This document shows, one piece after another, positions 28,020 to 37,267 of a stretch of 64,000 nt of DNA (position 1 is its first letter; the number at the start of each line of letters is the position of its first letter). The stretch spans positions 1 to 64,000 of the forward strand of contig NZ_JAALJI010000025.1 of NCBI RefSeq assembly GCF_011064595.1, given 5' to 3'. A program made the position numbers and the translations under genes. Source of the stretch: Paludisphaera soli (GTDB lineage: Bacteria > Planctomycetota > Planctomycetia > Isosphaerales > Isosphaeraceae). The notes beneath the pieces were generated by a model. It had not been told where the DNA came from. It was given only the letters and a program-made list of their open reading frames with translations, and did no database searches.

Positions 28020-29492
28020 ATGTTTGACGCGGCGATCGTCGGCGGGGGGATCGCCGGGGTGGCAACGGCGGCTCGGTTGCAGCGGCGGGGGCTCTCGACG
28101 GTCGTGCTGGAGGCCCACGGCCAGCCCGGCGGGTGCGCGGGGTTCTACCGCCGGAAGGGGTTCTCGTTCGACGTCGGCGCCACGACGCTCGTCGACTTCG
28201 GCCCCGGAGGCGTGGGGGGCGAGCTGCTGGAGGAGATCGGCGCGCCGCCGCTGGAGCGCGAGGAACTGCAGGGATACGTCGCCTGGATGCCCGACCGCGT
28301 GGTCACGCTGGACCGCGACCCGGCGGCCTGGGCCGTCGAGCGCGCCCGGGCGTTCGGCGACACCCCGGCGCACCGCGAGTTCTGGGCGTTGCTGGACCAC
28401 CTGGCGTCGGCCTTCTGGCAGGCGAGCCGTCGCGGCGTGAGGCTCCCCATCCGGGGCCCGGCCGACGCGATCCAGGCCGTGCGGTCGCTGGGGCTGCGGA
28501 ACCTCGGCCTGGCCCGCTACCTGAACTGGACGCTGGCCGACGCCCTCAAACGGGCCGGGCTGGAGGACGACAAGCCGCTGACGGCGATCCTCGGCATGCT
28601 GATCGAGAACGCCGTCCACAGCACGGTGAAGGACGCCCCGCTGGTGAACGCCGCCCTCGGCGTGACCATCTGGGGCGCCGGCCAGAGCCGGGCGAAGGGG
28701 GGCATGCGCGGGTTCTGGCAGGGGCTCGCGGCGCGGTATCGGGAGCTAGGCGGCGAGCTGCGCGTCGGCCGCGCGGTCGAGCGCGTCGAGGGGCGGGAGG
28801 GGGCTTTCCGTGTCGTCACCCGCAAGGAGACGGTCGAGGCCGCGCGGGTCGTCCTGGCCGTCCCGATCCCGGCCGCGGCGAGGATCGGCCCGCCGGGCCT
28901 GGCTGAGGCCGTTGCACCCTATCGCAGGCGCGACGACGAGGCGGTGGGCGGGGCGGTGGTCGCCTACCTGGGCGTTCCGGAGTCCGAGGTCGCCGGCCAG
29001 GTCTTCCAGCATCACCTGGTCCTGGAGGACTACGACAAGCCCCTGGGCGACGGCAACAACATGTTCATCTCCGTCTCCGGCGCGGGGGACCTGGCGAGCG
29101 CCCCGGAAGGCTGTCGCACGGTCGTGATCTCCACCCACTGCGAGCTGGCGCCGTGGGAGGGGCTCTCGCCCGAGGCGTACGAGGCGAAGAAGGACGCGGC
29201 CGGCGAGCGGCTGATCGGCCTGGCCCGCCGCGTCTATCCCGACCTGACGCGCGACGCCCTGGTCCGCGAGTTCGCCACGCCCCGGACCTACGAACGCTTC
29301 ACGCGGCGTCCCCGGGGGGCCGTCGGCGGCGCGAAGCTGAGCCTGGCCAACGCCAACCAGAAGGCCGTGCCCCACGACGTGGGCGTCCGCGGAGTCTGGC
29401 TCGCCGGCGACGGCACCTGGCCCGGCCTCGGCACCGTCGCCTGCTGCCTCGGCAGCCGCATCATCGCCGACGACGTGACCGGCCGGCGGTGA
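28020..29492 (+). CDS. Carotenoid desaturase/isomerase-like FAD-dependent oxidoreductase
   Basis: 490 residues. The dinucleotide-binding motif AIVGGGIAGVATAARL (6-21) and the acid at the end of the second strand (VVLEAHGQPGG) are followed by the FDVGATTLVDF segment of CrtI-type flavoproteins. The C-terminal FAD-binding segment is VWLAGDGTWPGLGTVACCLGSRIIADD. Closest by eye to CrtD (C-3',4' desaturase)/CrtISO-type proteins acting on carotenoid or a related isoprenoid. No other carotenoid genes are nearby, so the substrate is uncertain. It is monocistronic and convergent with the gene at 29704-31476. Confidence 0.82.
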   Translation: MFDAAIVGGGIAGVATAARLQRRGLSTVVLEAHGQPGGCAGFYRRKGFSFDVGATTLVDFGPGGVGGELLEEIGAPPLEREELQGYVAWMPDRVVTLDRDPAAWAVERARAFGDTPAHREFWALLDHLASAFWQASRRGVRLPIRGPADAIQAVRSLGLRNLGLARYLNWTLADALKRAGLEDDKPLTAILGMLIENAVHSTVKDAPLVNAALGVTIWGAGQSRAKGGMRGFWQGLAARYRELGGELRVGRAVERVEGREGAFRVVTRKETVEAARVVLAVPIPAAARIGPPGLAEAVAPYRRRDDEAVGGAVVAYLGVPESEVAGQVFQHHLVLEDYDKPLGDGNNMFISVSGAGDLASAPEGCRTVVISTHCELAPWEGLSPEAYEAKKDAAGERLIGLARRVYPDLTRDALVREFATPRTYERFTRRPRGAVGGAKLSLANANQKAVPHDVGVRGVWLAGDGTWPGLGTVACCLGSRIIADDVTGRR

Positions 29493-29703
29493 GAGTCGCG
29501 GCGATCTCAAGATCAATCGCGGTCCACTCGCTTGCTCGTCTCGTCTCCTCTCATCGCCCCGTCCCGTGCGGGGTCGAGCGAGAAAGACGGAACGCATATC
29601 AGCTCCGCCTCCCAGGACTCGTCGCGAATTCGCTCGAACGGCCGGTGAACAGCCGCTGGGGGAACGGAACCTCGTCGGAAGCCACTGCCGCCGCTGCACT
29701 CGT

Positions 29704-31476
29704 CTACGAGGATGTTCCGGTTCCTGGCGACCCCGAACGAGAGTGAAGTGCGTACTTGGCGGCCGCGCGAGGAGCGATGTAGGTGACCGTCATCGGATCG
29801 ACGAGCGCCTGGATCACCGGTTGGGTCAGGCTCGGCCCCGGTTGGCTGTAGACGACGCCCGGCGTCGGGTCGTTCCCCGGGCCGCCAGGGTTGTAGAACG
29901 GGGAATAAGCCCCGGACGCGGGGATCTGCACGGCCTTGATCGTGGCGATGGCCGCCTCGTCGCCGGAGAGGACGATGTCGATCTGGTTGTCGTGGTCCTC
30001 GACGTAGGAGTCGTCGTAACTGGCTTGAACCGGCCCCAGGTCCGCCAGGCCCACCACCGTGATCGTGCCGCTCGGCAGCTGGTAGGGGACGCCCGTCTGG
30101 GTGAGCCATCGGACCTCGCCGTCGGCGTCGACGGTCTCGATCCGGAAGAATCGCGAGAAGTCCGTCGGGTAGACCGATCGCACCCCATCCGGCGAGAAGC
30201 CGCCGCTCGTGAAGACTCGCAGCCGGTACTGCGCGGCCGAGCCGTAGAGCGAGACGCCGTCGTTGGGGAGGGAGCCGGAGAAGGCTGCGGGAGCCGATTC
30301 ACCGGCGGTCGACATGACGCTCAGCTTCGCCCCGACCAGCTTCGGCCCCGATCCCGGGTTGTAGGCGGTCATCGGCGTGCTGCCGTCTCCATACGCGAGC
30401 CCCGCCGCCGAGACCACGACGCCCCCCGGCCCGACCAGCTTCAGCGGATCGTGTGATCGCGCGACTTCCAGCTTCACGGGATAGATCGCGCCCGGCCGCC
30501 CGGGGGCGATTCGGTTGCCGAAATAGCCCAGGATCACGACCGTACTGCGCTCGTTGTACTCGAAGTTCGGCGTGATCGAGGCCGCCAGCGGCGTGACCAC
30601 CTGGCCGGTGTTGAGCACCACGCGGAAGTCGTCGCCCGAGACCGAACTCGGGAGTACGGGCCAACTGAACTCGATCGGGAAGCCATCGGTGTACTTCACC
30701 GGGTAGCCGTAATTCGTCGCGATGCCGCTCACCGCGGCGTCCGACGTGTAGGCTCGCAAGGAGGCGGCGCCGGCGGACGAACTGCTCAGGGTCTCCCACG
30801 ACCCGCCGGCCCTGCGCGCCAGCGCCTGGCCGTATGTGGAGCTGACGCCCAGCCCGGGGACGCCCAGGATGTTCGTGAACCCGAGCGATGCGCCGAGGAT
30901 GCTCGGCGTATCGCCATAGTAGTCGGCGTTGATGAGGACGTCTTGCTGAAGGGACCTGTACAACGGATTGGTCGGGCCGGCGGGCTGAGGCGACTTCGAT
31001 CCGGGGGGATTCAGGCTCAGCACCACGCGATTCAAGACCTGGGGGCGGGCGCCTTGGACGAGGATCCGCCCGGACAGCCGATCGATCTCGGCCTGGGAGG
31101 GGAATTGGTCGAGCGTCGCCGCAGCCAACGTCACATAGCCGACAGGGTCCCCCTTGGCGGTCCTGTTGTAGAAGGCGGGCGTGGCGACGATGGCGGGCAC
31201 GAGCGCATTCTGGCCCGACCTGGCTTCGATGCGGAGGAGTCGGTTCTGCTCGGCGAGGCTCGGCGACTCGCTCACAAGCGTCTCATAGGTCCGGATCACG
31301 GCCTCCCGCGCCTGCGAGCCGACGCCCGGCAAGGCCAAGGGCGAAGGCGACGCGCAAAGCATCAGCCGCCCTTCGAGGACCTCCATCTCCGCCCGACGCC
31401 GCGTGAGGGCGACGGGACGCGTTCGCCCGCGAGTTCGTTCGTCCCGGATCGACGACGGACCGAAAAATGCTCTCAT
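29704..31476 (-). CDS. Exported surface protein with LEGRLML planctomycete signal
   Basis: 590 residues. The N-terminus has an Arg-rich stretch and then MEVLEGRLMLCAS (about 31-43), a variant of the LEPRxLL export signal of planctomycete surface proteins. Residues about 55-165 resemble the helical DUF4214 unit (YETLV..., LVPAIVATPAFYN, RLSGRILV). The rest is beta-rich and Gly/Ser/Pro-rich with no recognised enzyme domain. Probably an extracellular or outer-surface adhesin-type protein. A 12-base inverted repeat lies just upstream of the start (31496-31573). Confidence 0.72.
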   Translation of the reverse strand: MRAFFGPSSIRDERTRGRTRPVALTRRRAEMEVLEGRLMLCASPSPLALPGVGSQAREAVIRTYETLVSESPSLAEQNRLLRIEARSGQNALVPAIVATPAFYNRTAKGDPVGYVTLAAATLDQFPSQAEIDRLSGRILVQGARPQVLNRVVLSLNPPGSKSPQPAGPTNPLYRSLQQDVLINADYYGDTPSILGASLGFTNILGVPGLGVSSTYGQALARRAGGSWETLSSSSAGAASLRAYTSDAAVSGIATNYGYPVKYTDGFPIEFSWPVLPSSVSGDDFRVVLNTGQVVTPLAASITPNFEYNERSTVVILGYFGNRIAPGRPGAIYPVKLEVARSHDPLKLVGPGGVVVSAAGLAYGDGSTPMTAYNPGSGPKLVGAKLSVMSTAGESAPAAFSGSLPNDGVSLYGSAAQYRLRVFTSGGFSPDGVRSVYPTDFSRFFRIETVDADGEVRWLTQTGVPYQLPSGTITVVGLADLGPVQASYDDSYVEDHDNQIDIVLSGDEAAIATIKAVQIPASGAYSPFYNPGGPGNDPTPGVVYSQPGPSLTQPVIQALVDPMTVTYIAPRAAAKYALHSRSGSPGTGTSS

Positions 31477-31495
31477 CGACGTCTATCGCTCAACA

Positions 31496-31573
31496 CGAGA
31501 TGGATGGGCCATGCCAACGCCAAAAATCCAACCCATCTATCCATAGGCGGGCCCGATTGAGCCATCCATCTCG
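31496..31573. repeat. Inverted repeat upstream of the surface-protein gene
   Basis: CGAGATGGATGG at 31496-31507 is exactly complementary to CCATCCATCTCG at 31562-31573, with 54 bases between that contain further ccatc/atcca strings. It starts 20 bases upstream of the ATG at 31476, so it could form a leader or operator structure. Confidence 0.5.
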
Positions 31574-31669
31574 CGGGGGAGGTTGGCCCGTAGGACAATC
31601 CTGTTCGGCACGATTTGCCGGGCGCTTGACGCAACGGCCGGTCGCCGTCCGAAGCTCTTGCCGAATAGT

Positions 31670-31800
31670 TTGCCCGGAAGGTCGGATGACGGGGGGATGC
31701 ACGGAGGGTTCCGGCTTCGCGAACATGGCGAGAACCCGACATCGATCGCCCCCTCATCCGGCCGCTTGGCGGCCAGCTTCCCCCCGAAAGGAGGGGAAGG
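31670..31800. repeat. Degenerate composite palindromic repeat
   Basis: Recognisable by GGTCGGATGACGGGGGG near the left end and by CCCCCTCATCCGGCC, a GGCC hairpin and an imperfect CTTCCCCCCGAAAGGAGGGGAAGG hairpin at the right end. The spacer differs from the better copies, so this looks like an old copy. Confidence 0.6.
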
Positions 31801-32027
31801 CTCGCTTCGGCTGGTCACCGACCTTCTGAGACGGTCTCCAAGTTACCTGGGATATGCCGAGAGCCTCGACCACGGCGTCTTCGACGCCTCCGTCTGGCTG
31901 TAACCATAGAGCGCAGAATCGTCCTGGCAACTCGCTACGAAGCGGGACGAGGCTAGGTAAAGGAAGCCGGTACTTGGTTACCGGTGCGAAACGGGGCTCT
32001 CGTTCTTGATGAACCGCCGATCCGGCC

Positions 32028-32683
32028 TCACGGACTTCCGGCCGCCTCCTCGCTCTGACACCGCCAGGACAGCTCGTTCGGATCGGGCAGCCCGCCGATG
32101 GCTTCCCATACCGCCTCCGGTGACCGCCTCGTCTCGATACCCCGTCTCTGGAACCAGCGACGGATCGAGGCGACCGCCTCCGTGTCGTTGGCGGACTGGA
32201 CGAAGTGGTCCTGCAACGTGGTGGCGGTGCACTGGAACTGCCCGTCGTTGTCCAGGACGACGATCGGCGATTCCTCGACCGCCCCCCCCTCGCGCCGCAG
32301 CCAATAGCCGACTAGGCCCCCGTCGGCCTCGCGCCCGATGAACGCGATCTGGCGGGACATCCGCTCGTACGCCCGGGCGACGGCGGCGCTGCCGCAGAAC
32401 TCCGCGCCAAACCCAGGCCCCGTCCAGGCGCACCGGGTCGATCGGCCGCGCCTGATTCACGAACATGCTCGAGGTCGTCAGCACGCGGTGATAGGGTTCG
32501 CTACGGGACCGGGGTGATAGCGCCAGGACCGCTTGCGGCGCAATGGAAACGTCCTTGCGACTGCCTCGGACGAGCTGAGATCGAAACAGCCCTCGGTGAG
32601 ATGGAATCGGACGCTCGGCAGCTTCTCAAGAAAGGGTCGGCTTCCGCCAACTTCTCATCGACAAGACCAAATGAGCGTCCCAT
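32028..32683 (-). pseudogene. Frameshifted remnant of a cytosolic protein gene
   Basis: No single frame spans this stretch, but protein-like segments follow one another across frames. From ATG 32683 the frame reads MGRSFGLVDEKLAEADPFL; it then continues in a second frame as EKLPSVRFHLTEGCFDLSS, in a third as SEPYHRVLTTSSMFVNQARP, and back in the second frame as GFGAEFCGSAAVARAYERMS, ending in a clean 110-residue stretch (MSRQIAFIGREADGG onwards, 32360-32028). The last part resembles SMI1/KNR4-like (SUKH) proteins in layout, which is tentative. At least three shifts are needed. Either a decayed gene or two fused remnants; only the 110-residue part may still be translated. Confidence 0.4.
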
Positions 32684-32746
32684 TCCCTCCAATCTTCCGG
32701 TCGCCACGCGTGACGCGACCACAGATTGCGGACGGCGTCGACCGGC

Positions 32747-34084
32747 TCAGAGCCCCTCGACTTCCCAGCCGCTGCGATACTTCTTGCGGACCAGCGCCGT
32801 GGCCTCGGGGGAATTGACGACCTTGAGGGACGGGGCGTCCCATTCGAGGGTCGTCTGGGGGAACCGGGTGGCGAGGCAGCCCAGGAGCACCATCTCGGTC
32901 AGCGGCCCGGCGTAGGCGAAGGGGGCCGAGGCCTGGCCCTCGCCGCGGCAGGCGTCGAGAAACTGGACGTAGTGGTCCGCGCCCTGGACCTCGGGGAGCT
33001 TGGTCTCCTTGAACTTGTCCTCGGGCAGCAGCACCGGGGCGTCGATGTAGGGGGAGTAAAGGACCCCTTCGGAGCCGATGTAGATCGAGCCCTGGCCCGC
33101 CATCTCGCGGCCGCCAAGCAGCGCCTTGATCTCGTCGGAGGGGCGGTGGGCGCCGTTGTACCAGTGGAGCGAAAGCTCCTCGGCGGTGTGGGGGGTGGCG
33201 GGGAAGACGTAGTGGACGCGGTTGTCCAGGCCCCAGCTGTCGGCGCCGGGGGTGTCGCCGTCGGAGCGGACGGACTTCGGCGCGGTCAGAGCGAGGGCCT
33301 CATACACCGGGTCGAGGATGTGGCAGCCCATGTCGCCGAAGGTGCCGGTGCCGAAGTCGAGCCGCTTGCGCCAGTTGCCGGGGTGATAGTAGCCGTCGAG
33401 GAACGGCCGCTCGGCGGCCACGCCCAGCCAGCCGTCCCAGCTCAGGCCGGCCGGAACGGGGTCGGTGCGGTCCGGGCGGGGGTTGCGATCGCCCCAATCC
33501 TTGCCGCTCCAGCTGTGGACCTCCTTCACCTTGCCGATGGCCCCCGACTTGATCGTGGCGACGACCTGGCGATGGACCGGGTGCGAGTGGATCTGGATGC
33601 CCATCTGGGTGACCAGCTTGGTCTCGCGCGCCGCGGCCTCGGTGAGCCGGCGGGCCTCATGAATCGTCTGGGTCAGGGGCTTCTGGCCATAGACGTGCAG
33701 CCCGCGCTGGAGGGCGCTCATGGCGATCGGGGCGTGCATGTGGTCGGGGGTGGAGACGTTGACGGAGTCCAGCCCCTTCTCCTTGTCCAGCAGCTCGCGC
33801 CAGTCCTGGTAGACCGTCACGTCCGGGAACAGGCTCTTGATCTCGCCCGTGCGCGAGAGGTCGACGTCGGCCACGGCGACCAGCTTGAAGTGCGGGCTGG
33901 CGGCCAGGCTGCGGACGTCGGCCAGGGCCATGCCCGAGGCGCCGAAGCTGGCGTGGCGGAGCGTCTCGCTGGGGGCGGCGAGGGCGTGCTTGCGGAAGAC
34001 GCCCGGCGCGGCGAGGGCGGCGGCGCCGGCGGCGAGGCCCCGGAGGGCGGAGCGGCGGGTGATCTGGTGGGCGGGGGCGGGCAT
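32747..34084 (-). CDS. Tat-exported Gfo/Idh/MocA family oxidoreductase
   Basis: 445 residues. The N-terminus ITRRSALRGLAAGAAALAAP is a twin-arginine signal. The oxidoreductase body has VAVADVDLSRTGEIK, VNVSTPDHMHAPIAMSAL, the catalytic-type motif YGQKPLTQTIHEAR (Lys in the EKP position with Gln replacing Glu) and the substrate-domain strand FGTGTFGDMGCHILDP. The start ATG at 34084 is chosen because it opens the Tat signal; the frame extends 137 codons upstream without protein features. Likely a periplasmic sugar or glycoside oxidoreductase carrying its cofactor through the Tat system. It lies 95 bases downstream of the AraC gene, same strand. Confidence 0.9.
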   Translation of the reverse strand: MPAPAHQITRRSALRGLAAGAAALAAPGVFRKHALAAPSETLRHASFGASGMALADVRSLAASPHFKLVAVADVDLSRTGEIKSLFPDVTVYQDWRELLDKEKGLDSVNVSTPDHMHAPIAMSALQRGLHVYGQKPLTQTIHEARRLTEAAARETKLVTQMGIQIHSHPVHRQVVATIKSGAIGKVKEVHSWSGKDWGDRNPRPDRTDPVPAGLSWDGWLGVAAERPFLDGYYHPGNWRKRLDFGTGTFGDMGCHILDPVYEALALTAPKSVRSDGDTPGADSWGLDNRVHYVFPATPHTAEELSLHWYNGAHRPSDEIKALLGGREMAGQGSIYIGSEGVLYSPYIDAPVLLPEDKFKETKLPEVQGADHYVQFLDACRGEGQASAPFAYAGPLTEMVLLGCLATRFPQTTLEWDAPSLKVVNSPEATALVRKKYRSGWEVEGL

Positions 34085-34179
34085 GAACACATCTCCGTGC
34101 GTTGGAACGGGAAGGCGGGATGGAGCCATCCTAAGGGCCGCCGCCCTCCCGTGCAACTCGGCAGGGGCGGCCCGCCCGA

Positions 34180-35073
34180 TCAGGCGCCGGCGGGGGAGGG
34201 GGCCGCCCGCAGCCGGGCGAGGTCGCGAGCGGGGGGCTCGCCGAAGGCCCGCCGGTACTCGCGGCTGAACTGCGAGGGGCTCTCGTAGCCCACGCGGTAG
34301 GCGGCCTCCGCCGCGTCGAGGCCGCCCACCAGCATCAGCCGCCGCGCCTCCTGCAGCCGCAGCCGCTTCTGGTACTGGAGCGGGCTCATCGCCGTCACGG
34401 CCTTGAAGTGCTGGTGCAGCGTCGAAGGGCTCATGCGCGCGGCCTTCGCCACGTCCTCGATGCGGAAGGGCTCGGCGTAGCGGCGGCGGATCCACTCGAT
34501 CGCCCGCGCGACCCGCTGCGACAGCCCCCCCTCGGCGGCGATCCGACGCAGCCGCCCACCTTGCTCGCCGGTGAGCAGCCGATAGGCGATCTCCCGCAGC
34601 ACCAGCGGGGCCAGCGCGGGGACGTCCCGGGGCGTCTCCAGCAGGCCGACCAGGCGCGAGACGGCGTCGAGCAGGGGCGGGTCGAGCGTGCTCACCGTCA
34701 GCCCGCGGCCCGGCGGCTCGGCGTCGATCGCGACCGGCGCGTCGGCCATCAGCTCGCCGACCTGCCCCAGATCCAGGTCGATCTTCGCCGCCAGGTAGGG
34801 CTCCTCCGAGGAGGCCGTCGTGACCTGTCCCACGACCGGCAGGCCGACCGAGACCAGCAGGAAGTGCGAGGGGTCGTAGACGTAGGCCTCCTCCCCCAGC
34901 AGCACACGCTTGCTCCCCTGGGCCACGACGCAGAGCGCCGGCTCATACACGCAGTCGCACGGTTCGCTCGCCATCGACGAGCGATACAGCGTGACCGGCC
35001 CGATCGCCGTCGGGTGCACGCCGTCCGTCGCGGCGATCCGGCCGATCAAGGCCGCCAGTTCGTTCGCGGGCAT
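34180..35073 (-). CDS. AraC family transcriptional regulator
   Basis: 297 residues. An AraC N-terminal sensing domain of the AraC_N type (about 10-170, CVVAQGSKRVLLGEEAYVYDP, FLLVSVGLPVVGQV) precedes a C-terminal two-helix-turn-helix DNA-binding domain (about 195-290: PFRIEDVAKAARMSPSTLHQHFK and YRVGYESPSQFSREYRRAFG). The start at 35073 has a strong GGAGGGGAG site just upstream; the frame continues 74 codons further without sense. It is divergent from an SDR dehydrogenase gene, an arrangement common for this regulator subtype, which suggests that it controls that gene. Candidate operator repeats lie between them. Confidence 0.92.
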   Translation of the reverse strand: MPANELAALIGRIAATDGVHPTAIGPVTLYRSSMASEPCDCVYEPALCVVAQGSKRVLLGEEAYVYDPSHFLLVSVGLPVVGQVTTASSEEPYLAAKIDLDLGQVGELMADAPVAIDAEPPGRGLTVSTLDPPLLDAVSRLVGLLETPRDVPALAPLVLREIAYRLLTGEQGGRLRRIAAEGGLSQRVARAIEWIRRRYAEPFRIEDVAKAARMSPSTLHQHFKAVTAMSPLQYQKRLRLQEARRLMLVGGLDAAEAAYRVGYESPSQFSREYRRAFGEPPARDLARLRAAPSPAGA

Positions 35074-35165
35074 CTCCCCTCCGCTCCTCTCGCTCAAGTC
35101 CGACAGGCCGTGGTCCCCGGACAAGTCTAGGGACGCCGCCCCGGCGCGGCTACGGCGAAGCCGGA

Positions 35166-35204
35166 AACCGCCGGAGGATCGGGCAAGAACCGCCGAGGAT
35201 CGGG
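35166..35204. promoter_or_regulatory. Paired direct repeats, candidate AraC operator
   Basis: AACCGCCGGAGGATCGGG (35166-35183) is followed by AACCGCCGAGGATCGGG (35188-35204), starts 22 bases apart, roughly two helical turns, the spacing used by AraC dimers. A weaker match (CGGAGGATCCGGCAA, about 35280-35294) overlaps the SDR ribosome-binding site. They lie in the divergent spacer between regulator and SDR. Function is inferred. Confidence 0.5.
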
Positions 35205-35294
35205 TTACCGATGCGGCGGGCGTCCCGCCTAGAATCCCCCCGGGATGCGGGGAGGCCTCGCATCGGTCGCACGCCCGTCTCGGAGGATCCGGCA

Positions 35295-36044
35295 ATGTCC
35301 GACTGGAATGAGAAGGTCGAGGAGAAGGTCGTCGTCGTCACCGGGGCCAGCAGCGGCATCGGCGAGGCCGTCGCCCGGACGCTCGCGAAGGAAGGGGCCC
35401 GCGTCGTCCTGGCCGCGCGCCGGGTCGACCGCCTGGAGAAGATCGTCGCCGAGATCCGCGAGGCCGGCGGCCAGGCCCTGGCGCACGCGGTCGACGTGAC
35501 GAAACCCGAGGACTTCCAGGCGCTCGTCGACGCGACGGTCGCGCACTTCGGCGGCGTCGACGTCCTGGTCAACAACGCCGGCGTGATGCCGCTCTCGCCG
35601 CTCGCGGCCGGCAAGGTCGACGAGTGGCGGCAGATGGTCTCGGTCAACGTGATGGGGGTGCTGCACGGGATCTCGGCCGTCTACCCCCGGTTTCGAGAGC
35701 AGGGCCGGGGTCACCTCGTCAACGTGTCGTCGGTGGCCGGCCACGTCGTCTTCCCCGGCGCGACGGTCTACTGCGCGACCAAGTTCGCCGTCCGGGCGAT
35801 CTCCGAGGGCTTCCGCCAGGAGTCCGGGCCGAACATCCGCAGCACCATCATCTGCCCCGGCGCCGTGGAGAGCGAGCTGGCGTCCCACATCACCGACGCC
35901 GGCCTCCGCGAGACGATCAGGTCGTTCGAGTCGATCGCCATCCCGGCCGAGTCGATCGCCCAGGCGGTCCTGTACGCGATCCGCCAGCCGGCGACCGTCG
36001 ACGTCAACGAGATCATCGTCCGGCCGACGGCGCAAACGCTCTGA
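35295..36044 (+). CDS. SDR family NAD(P)-dependent oxidoreductase
   Basis: 249 residues, the usual classical SDR length. The cofactor motif TGASSGIGEAVA (about 15-26), the NNAG motif (LVNNAGVMPL), the catalytic Ser in VNVSSVAGH and the YxxxK pair in YCATKFA are all present. Acts in the cytosol on an alcohol, ketone or aldehyde. An Arg pair after the second beta strand (AARRVDR) suggests NADP preference. The start ATG at 35295 follows a GGAGGATC site. It is probably controlled by the divergent AraC regulator. A GC-rich hairpin follows the stop. Confidence 0.93.
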   Translation: MSDWNEKVEEKVVVVTGASSGIGEAVARTLAKEGARVVLAARRVDRLEKIVAEIREAGGQALAHAVDVTKPEDFQALVDATVAHFGGVDVLVNNAGVMPLSPLAAGKVDEWRQMVSVNVMGVLHGISAVYPRFREQGRGHLVNVSSVAGHVVFPGATVYCATKFAVRAISEGFRQESGPNIRSTIICPGAVESELASHITDAGLRETIRSFESIAIPAESIAQAVLYAIRQPATVDVNEIIVRPTAQTL

Positions 36045-36054
36045 ACCGACGCCG

Positions 36055-36080
36055 GCCCCGGGGCCCCCCCCGGGGCCGCG
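36055..36080. terminator. Bidirectional GC hairpin between convergent genes
   Basis: CGGCCCCGGGG (36055-36065) pairs perfectly with CCCCGGGGCCG (36070-36080) around a four-base loop. It lies between the stop of the SDR gene and the stop of the DUF1559 gene, so it can serve both strands. There is no T tract, so termination is inferred from placement and stability. Confidence 0.6.
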
Positions 36081-36093
36081 CGCCGGGTCGCGG

Positions 36094-37182
36094 TCAGTAC
36101 GAGTCCGAGCTGATGACCTCGCCGCCGGCGCGGGTGCCGATCGCCCACCAGACGGGCATCGACACCGAGGTCTTGATGAACCTCACGCTGCCGTCGCCCA
36201 TCGCCGCGTTGACGCCGCCGGAATGGAAGCTCGACGCGTTGACGTAGTCGGCGTGGCGGGCCTGCGGGCAGCAGTTGTTGCGGCAGGCGCCCCACCGGAC
36301 GGAGCCGCCGCCATTGGGCGGGACGACCGTGTTGAACATCGTGTAGCCCATCGCGCCGGTGGACCACCGGAAGCCCGCCCCCTGGGTGCCGCCGCCGTCG
36401 GTCTGGTACTTGAGCGTGCAGGCCTGGATGTCGGCCATCACGGCGGGGAGGCCGACCCTGTTGACGTCGATCTGGTAGACGGCCGTCAGGTTGCCCGCCC
36501 CGCCGGTTCCCTTGCCGGGCCGCTTCGAGTAGTTGCCGTCGCTGTCGTCGGCGATGCACTCGGAGAAGGCGATCGTGTTCGACGTGCCGTCGGTCACGTC
36601 CTGCACCCCGTACGAGCGCTGGTACGCGAACAGGCCGGAGCTGACCTGGGCGTTGGTCGCGTTCGGCGTCGCCTCCGGGTAGCCGATCGTCGAGGTCCCC
36701 ATGCTCGCCGCGTAGCTGTTGTTGGCCCCGAACGACTCGCCGGTCGTCTGCTTGCCGGCGTTGCCGTCCGAGGGGCAGAGGAACGCGTTGATCTTCGTGT
36801 ACGTCGCCGTCGAATTGGCGAGGAACCCGTAGTTGTTCGCCCACTCCGGCGCGAAGCTGAAGTTGCAGGCCGAGTAGATCGTCCCCCCCTCGATGTAGCC
36901 CAGCAACAGGGCCTGGGCGCTCCAGTTGTTCCACATCGGCAGGTCGTTGGGGTTCGTCGTGTAAGGGTTCAGGCTCGCCCCCAGCGGGAACGAGTTGAGC
37001 GCCGAGTGGTAGTTGTGCATCGCCAGCCCGATCTGCTTCAGGTTGTTCAGGCACTGGGCGCGGCGGGCCGCCTCGCGCGCCGACTGCACGGCGGGCAGTA
37101 AGAGGGCGATGAGGACGGCGATGATCGCGATCACCACCAGAAGCTCGATCAGCGTGAAGCCTCTCTTGGTCGCATGTCGCAA
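36094..37182 (-). CDS. DUF1559 family prepilin-like protein
   Basis: 362 residues. The type IV prepilin/pseudopilin N-terminus [24 protein letters not shown] has the cleavage Gly followed by Phe and Glu at +5, and continues directly into [27 protein letters not shown], the DUF1559 hallmark. The C-terminal [21 protein letters not shown] is also typical. These proteins are hugely expanded in planctomycetes and are probably exported by a type II secretion-like or pilus-like system; individual roles are unknown. The small lipoprotein gene lies 85 bases upstream on the same strand. Confidence 0.93.
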   Translation of the reverse strand: MRHATKRGFTLIELLVVIAIIAVLIALLLPAVQSAREAARRAQCLNNLKQIGLAMHNYHSALNSFPLGASLNPYTTNPNDLPMWNNWSAQALLLGYIEGGTIYSACNFSFAPEWANNYGFLANSTATYTKINAFLCPSDGNAGKQTTGESFGANNSYAASMGTSTIGYPEATPNATNAQVSSGLFAYQRSYGVQDVTDGTSNTIAFSECIADDSDGNYSKRPGKGTGGAGNLTAVYQIDVNRVGLPAVMADIQACTLKYQTDGGGTQGAGFRWSTGAMGYTMFNTVVPPNGGGSVRWGACRNNCCPQARHADYVNASSFHSGGVNAAMGDGSVRFIKTSVSMPVWWAIGTRAGGEVISSDSY

Positions 37183-37267
37183 GGGAATCCTCCTCGGGAA
37201 AGGGGCGAAGGACGGATCGGGACGTTCGGCGAGGCCGGTTCGAGGCGCTCCGGGCGCGTCGCCCGGC

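Larger units (their letters stand above)
31477..32027. other. Gene-free spacer
   Basis: 551 bases upstream of the surface-protein gene. It contains a 12-base inverted repeat (31496-31573) and a worn copy of the composite palindromic repeat (31670-31800). The overlapping short open frames in all six frames arise from these repeats. From 31801 to 32027 I see nothing convincing. Confidence 0.55.

Noticed and set aside
31978-32484. 168-residue minus-strand frame
   Set aside because: Only its first about 23 residues look protein-like; beyond that the better frame is the 110-residue one, so it is treated as part of the frameshifted remnant.
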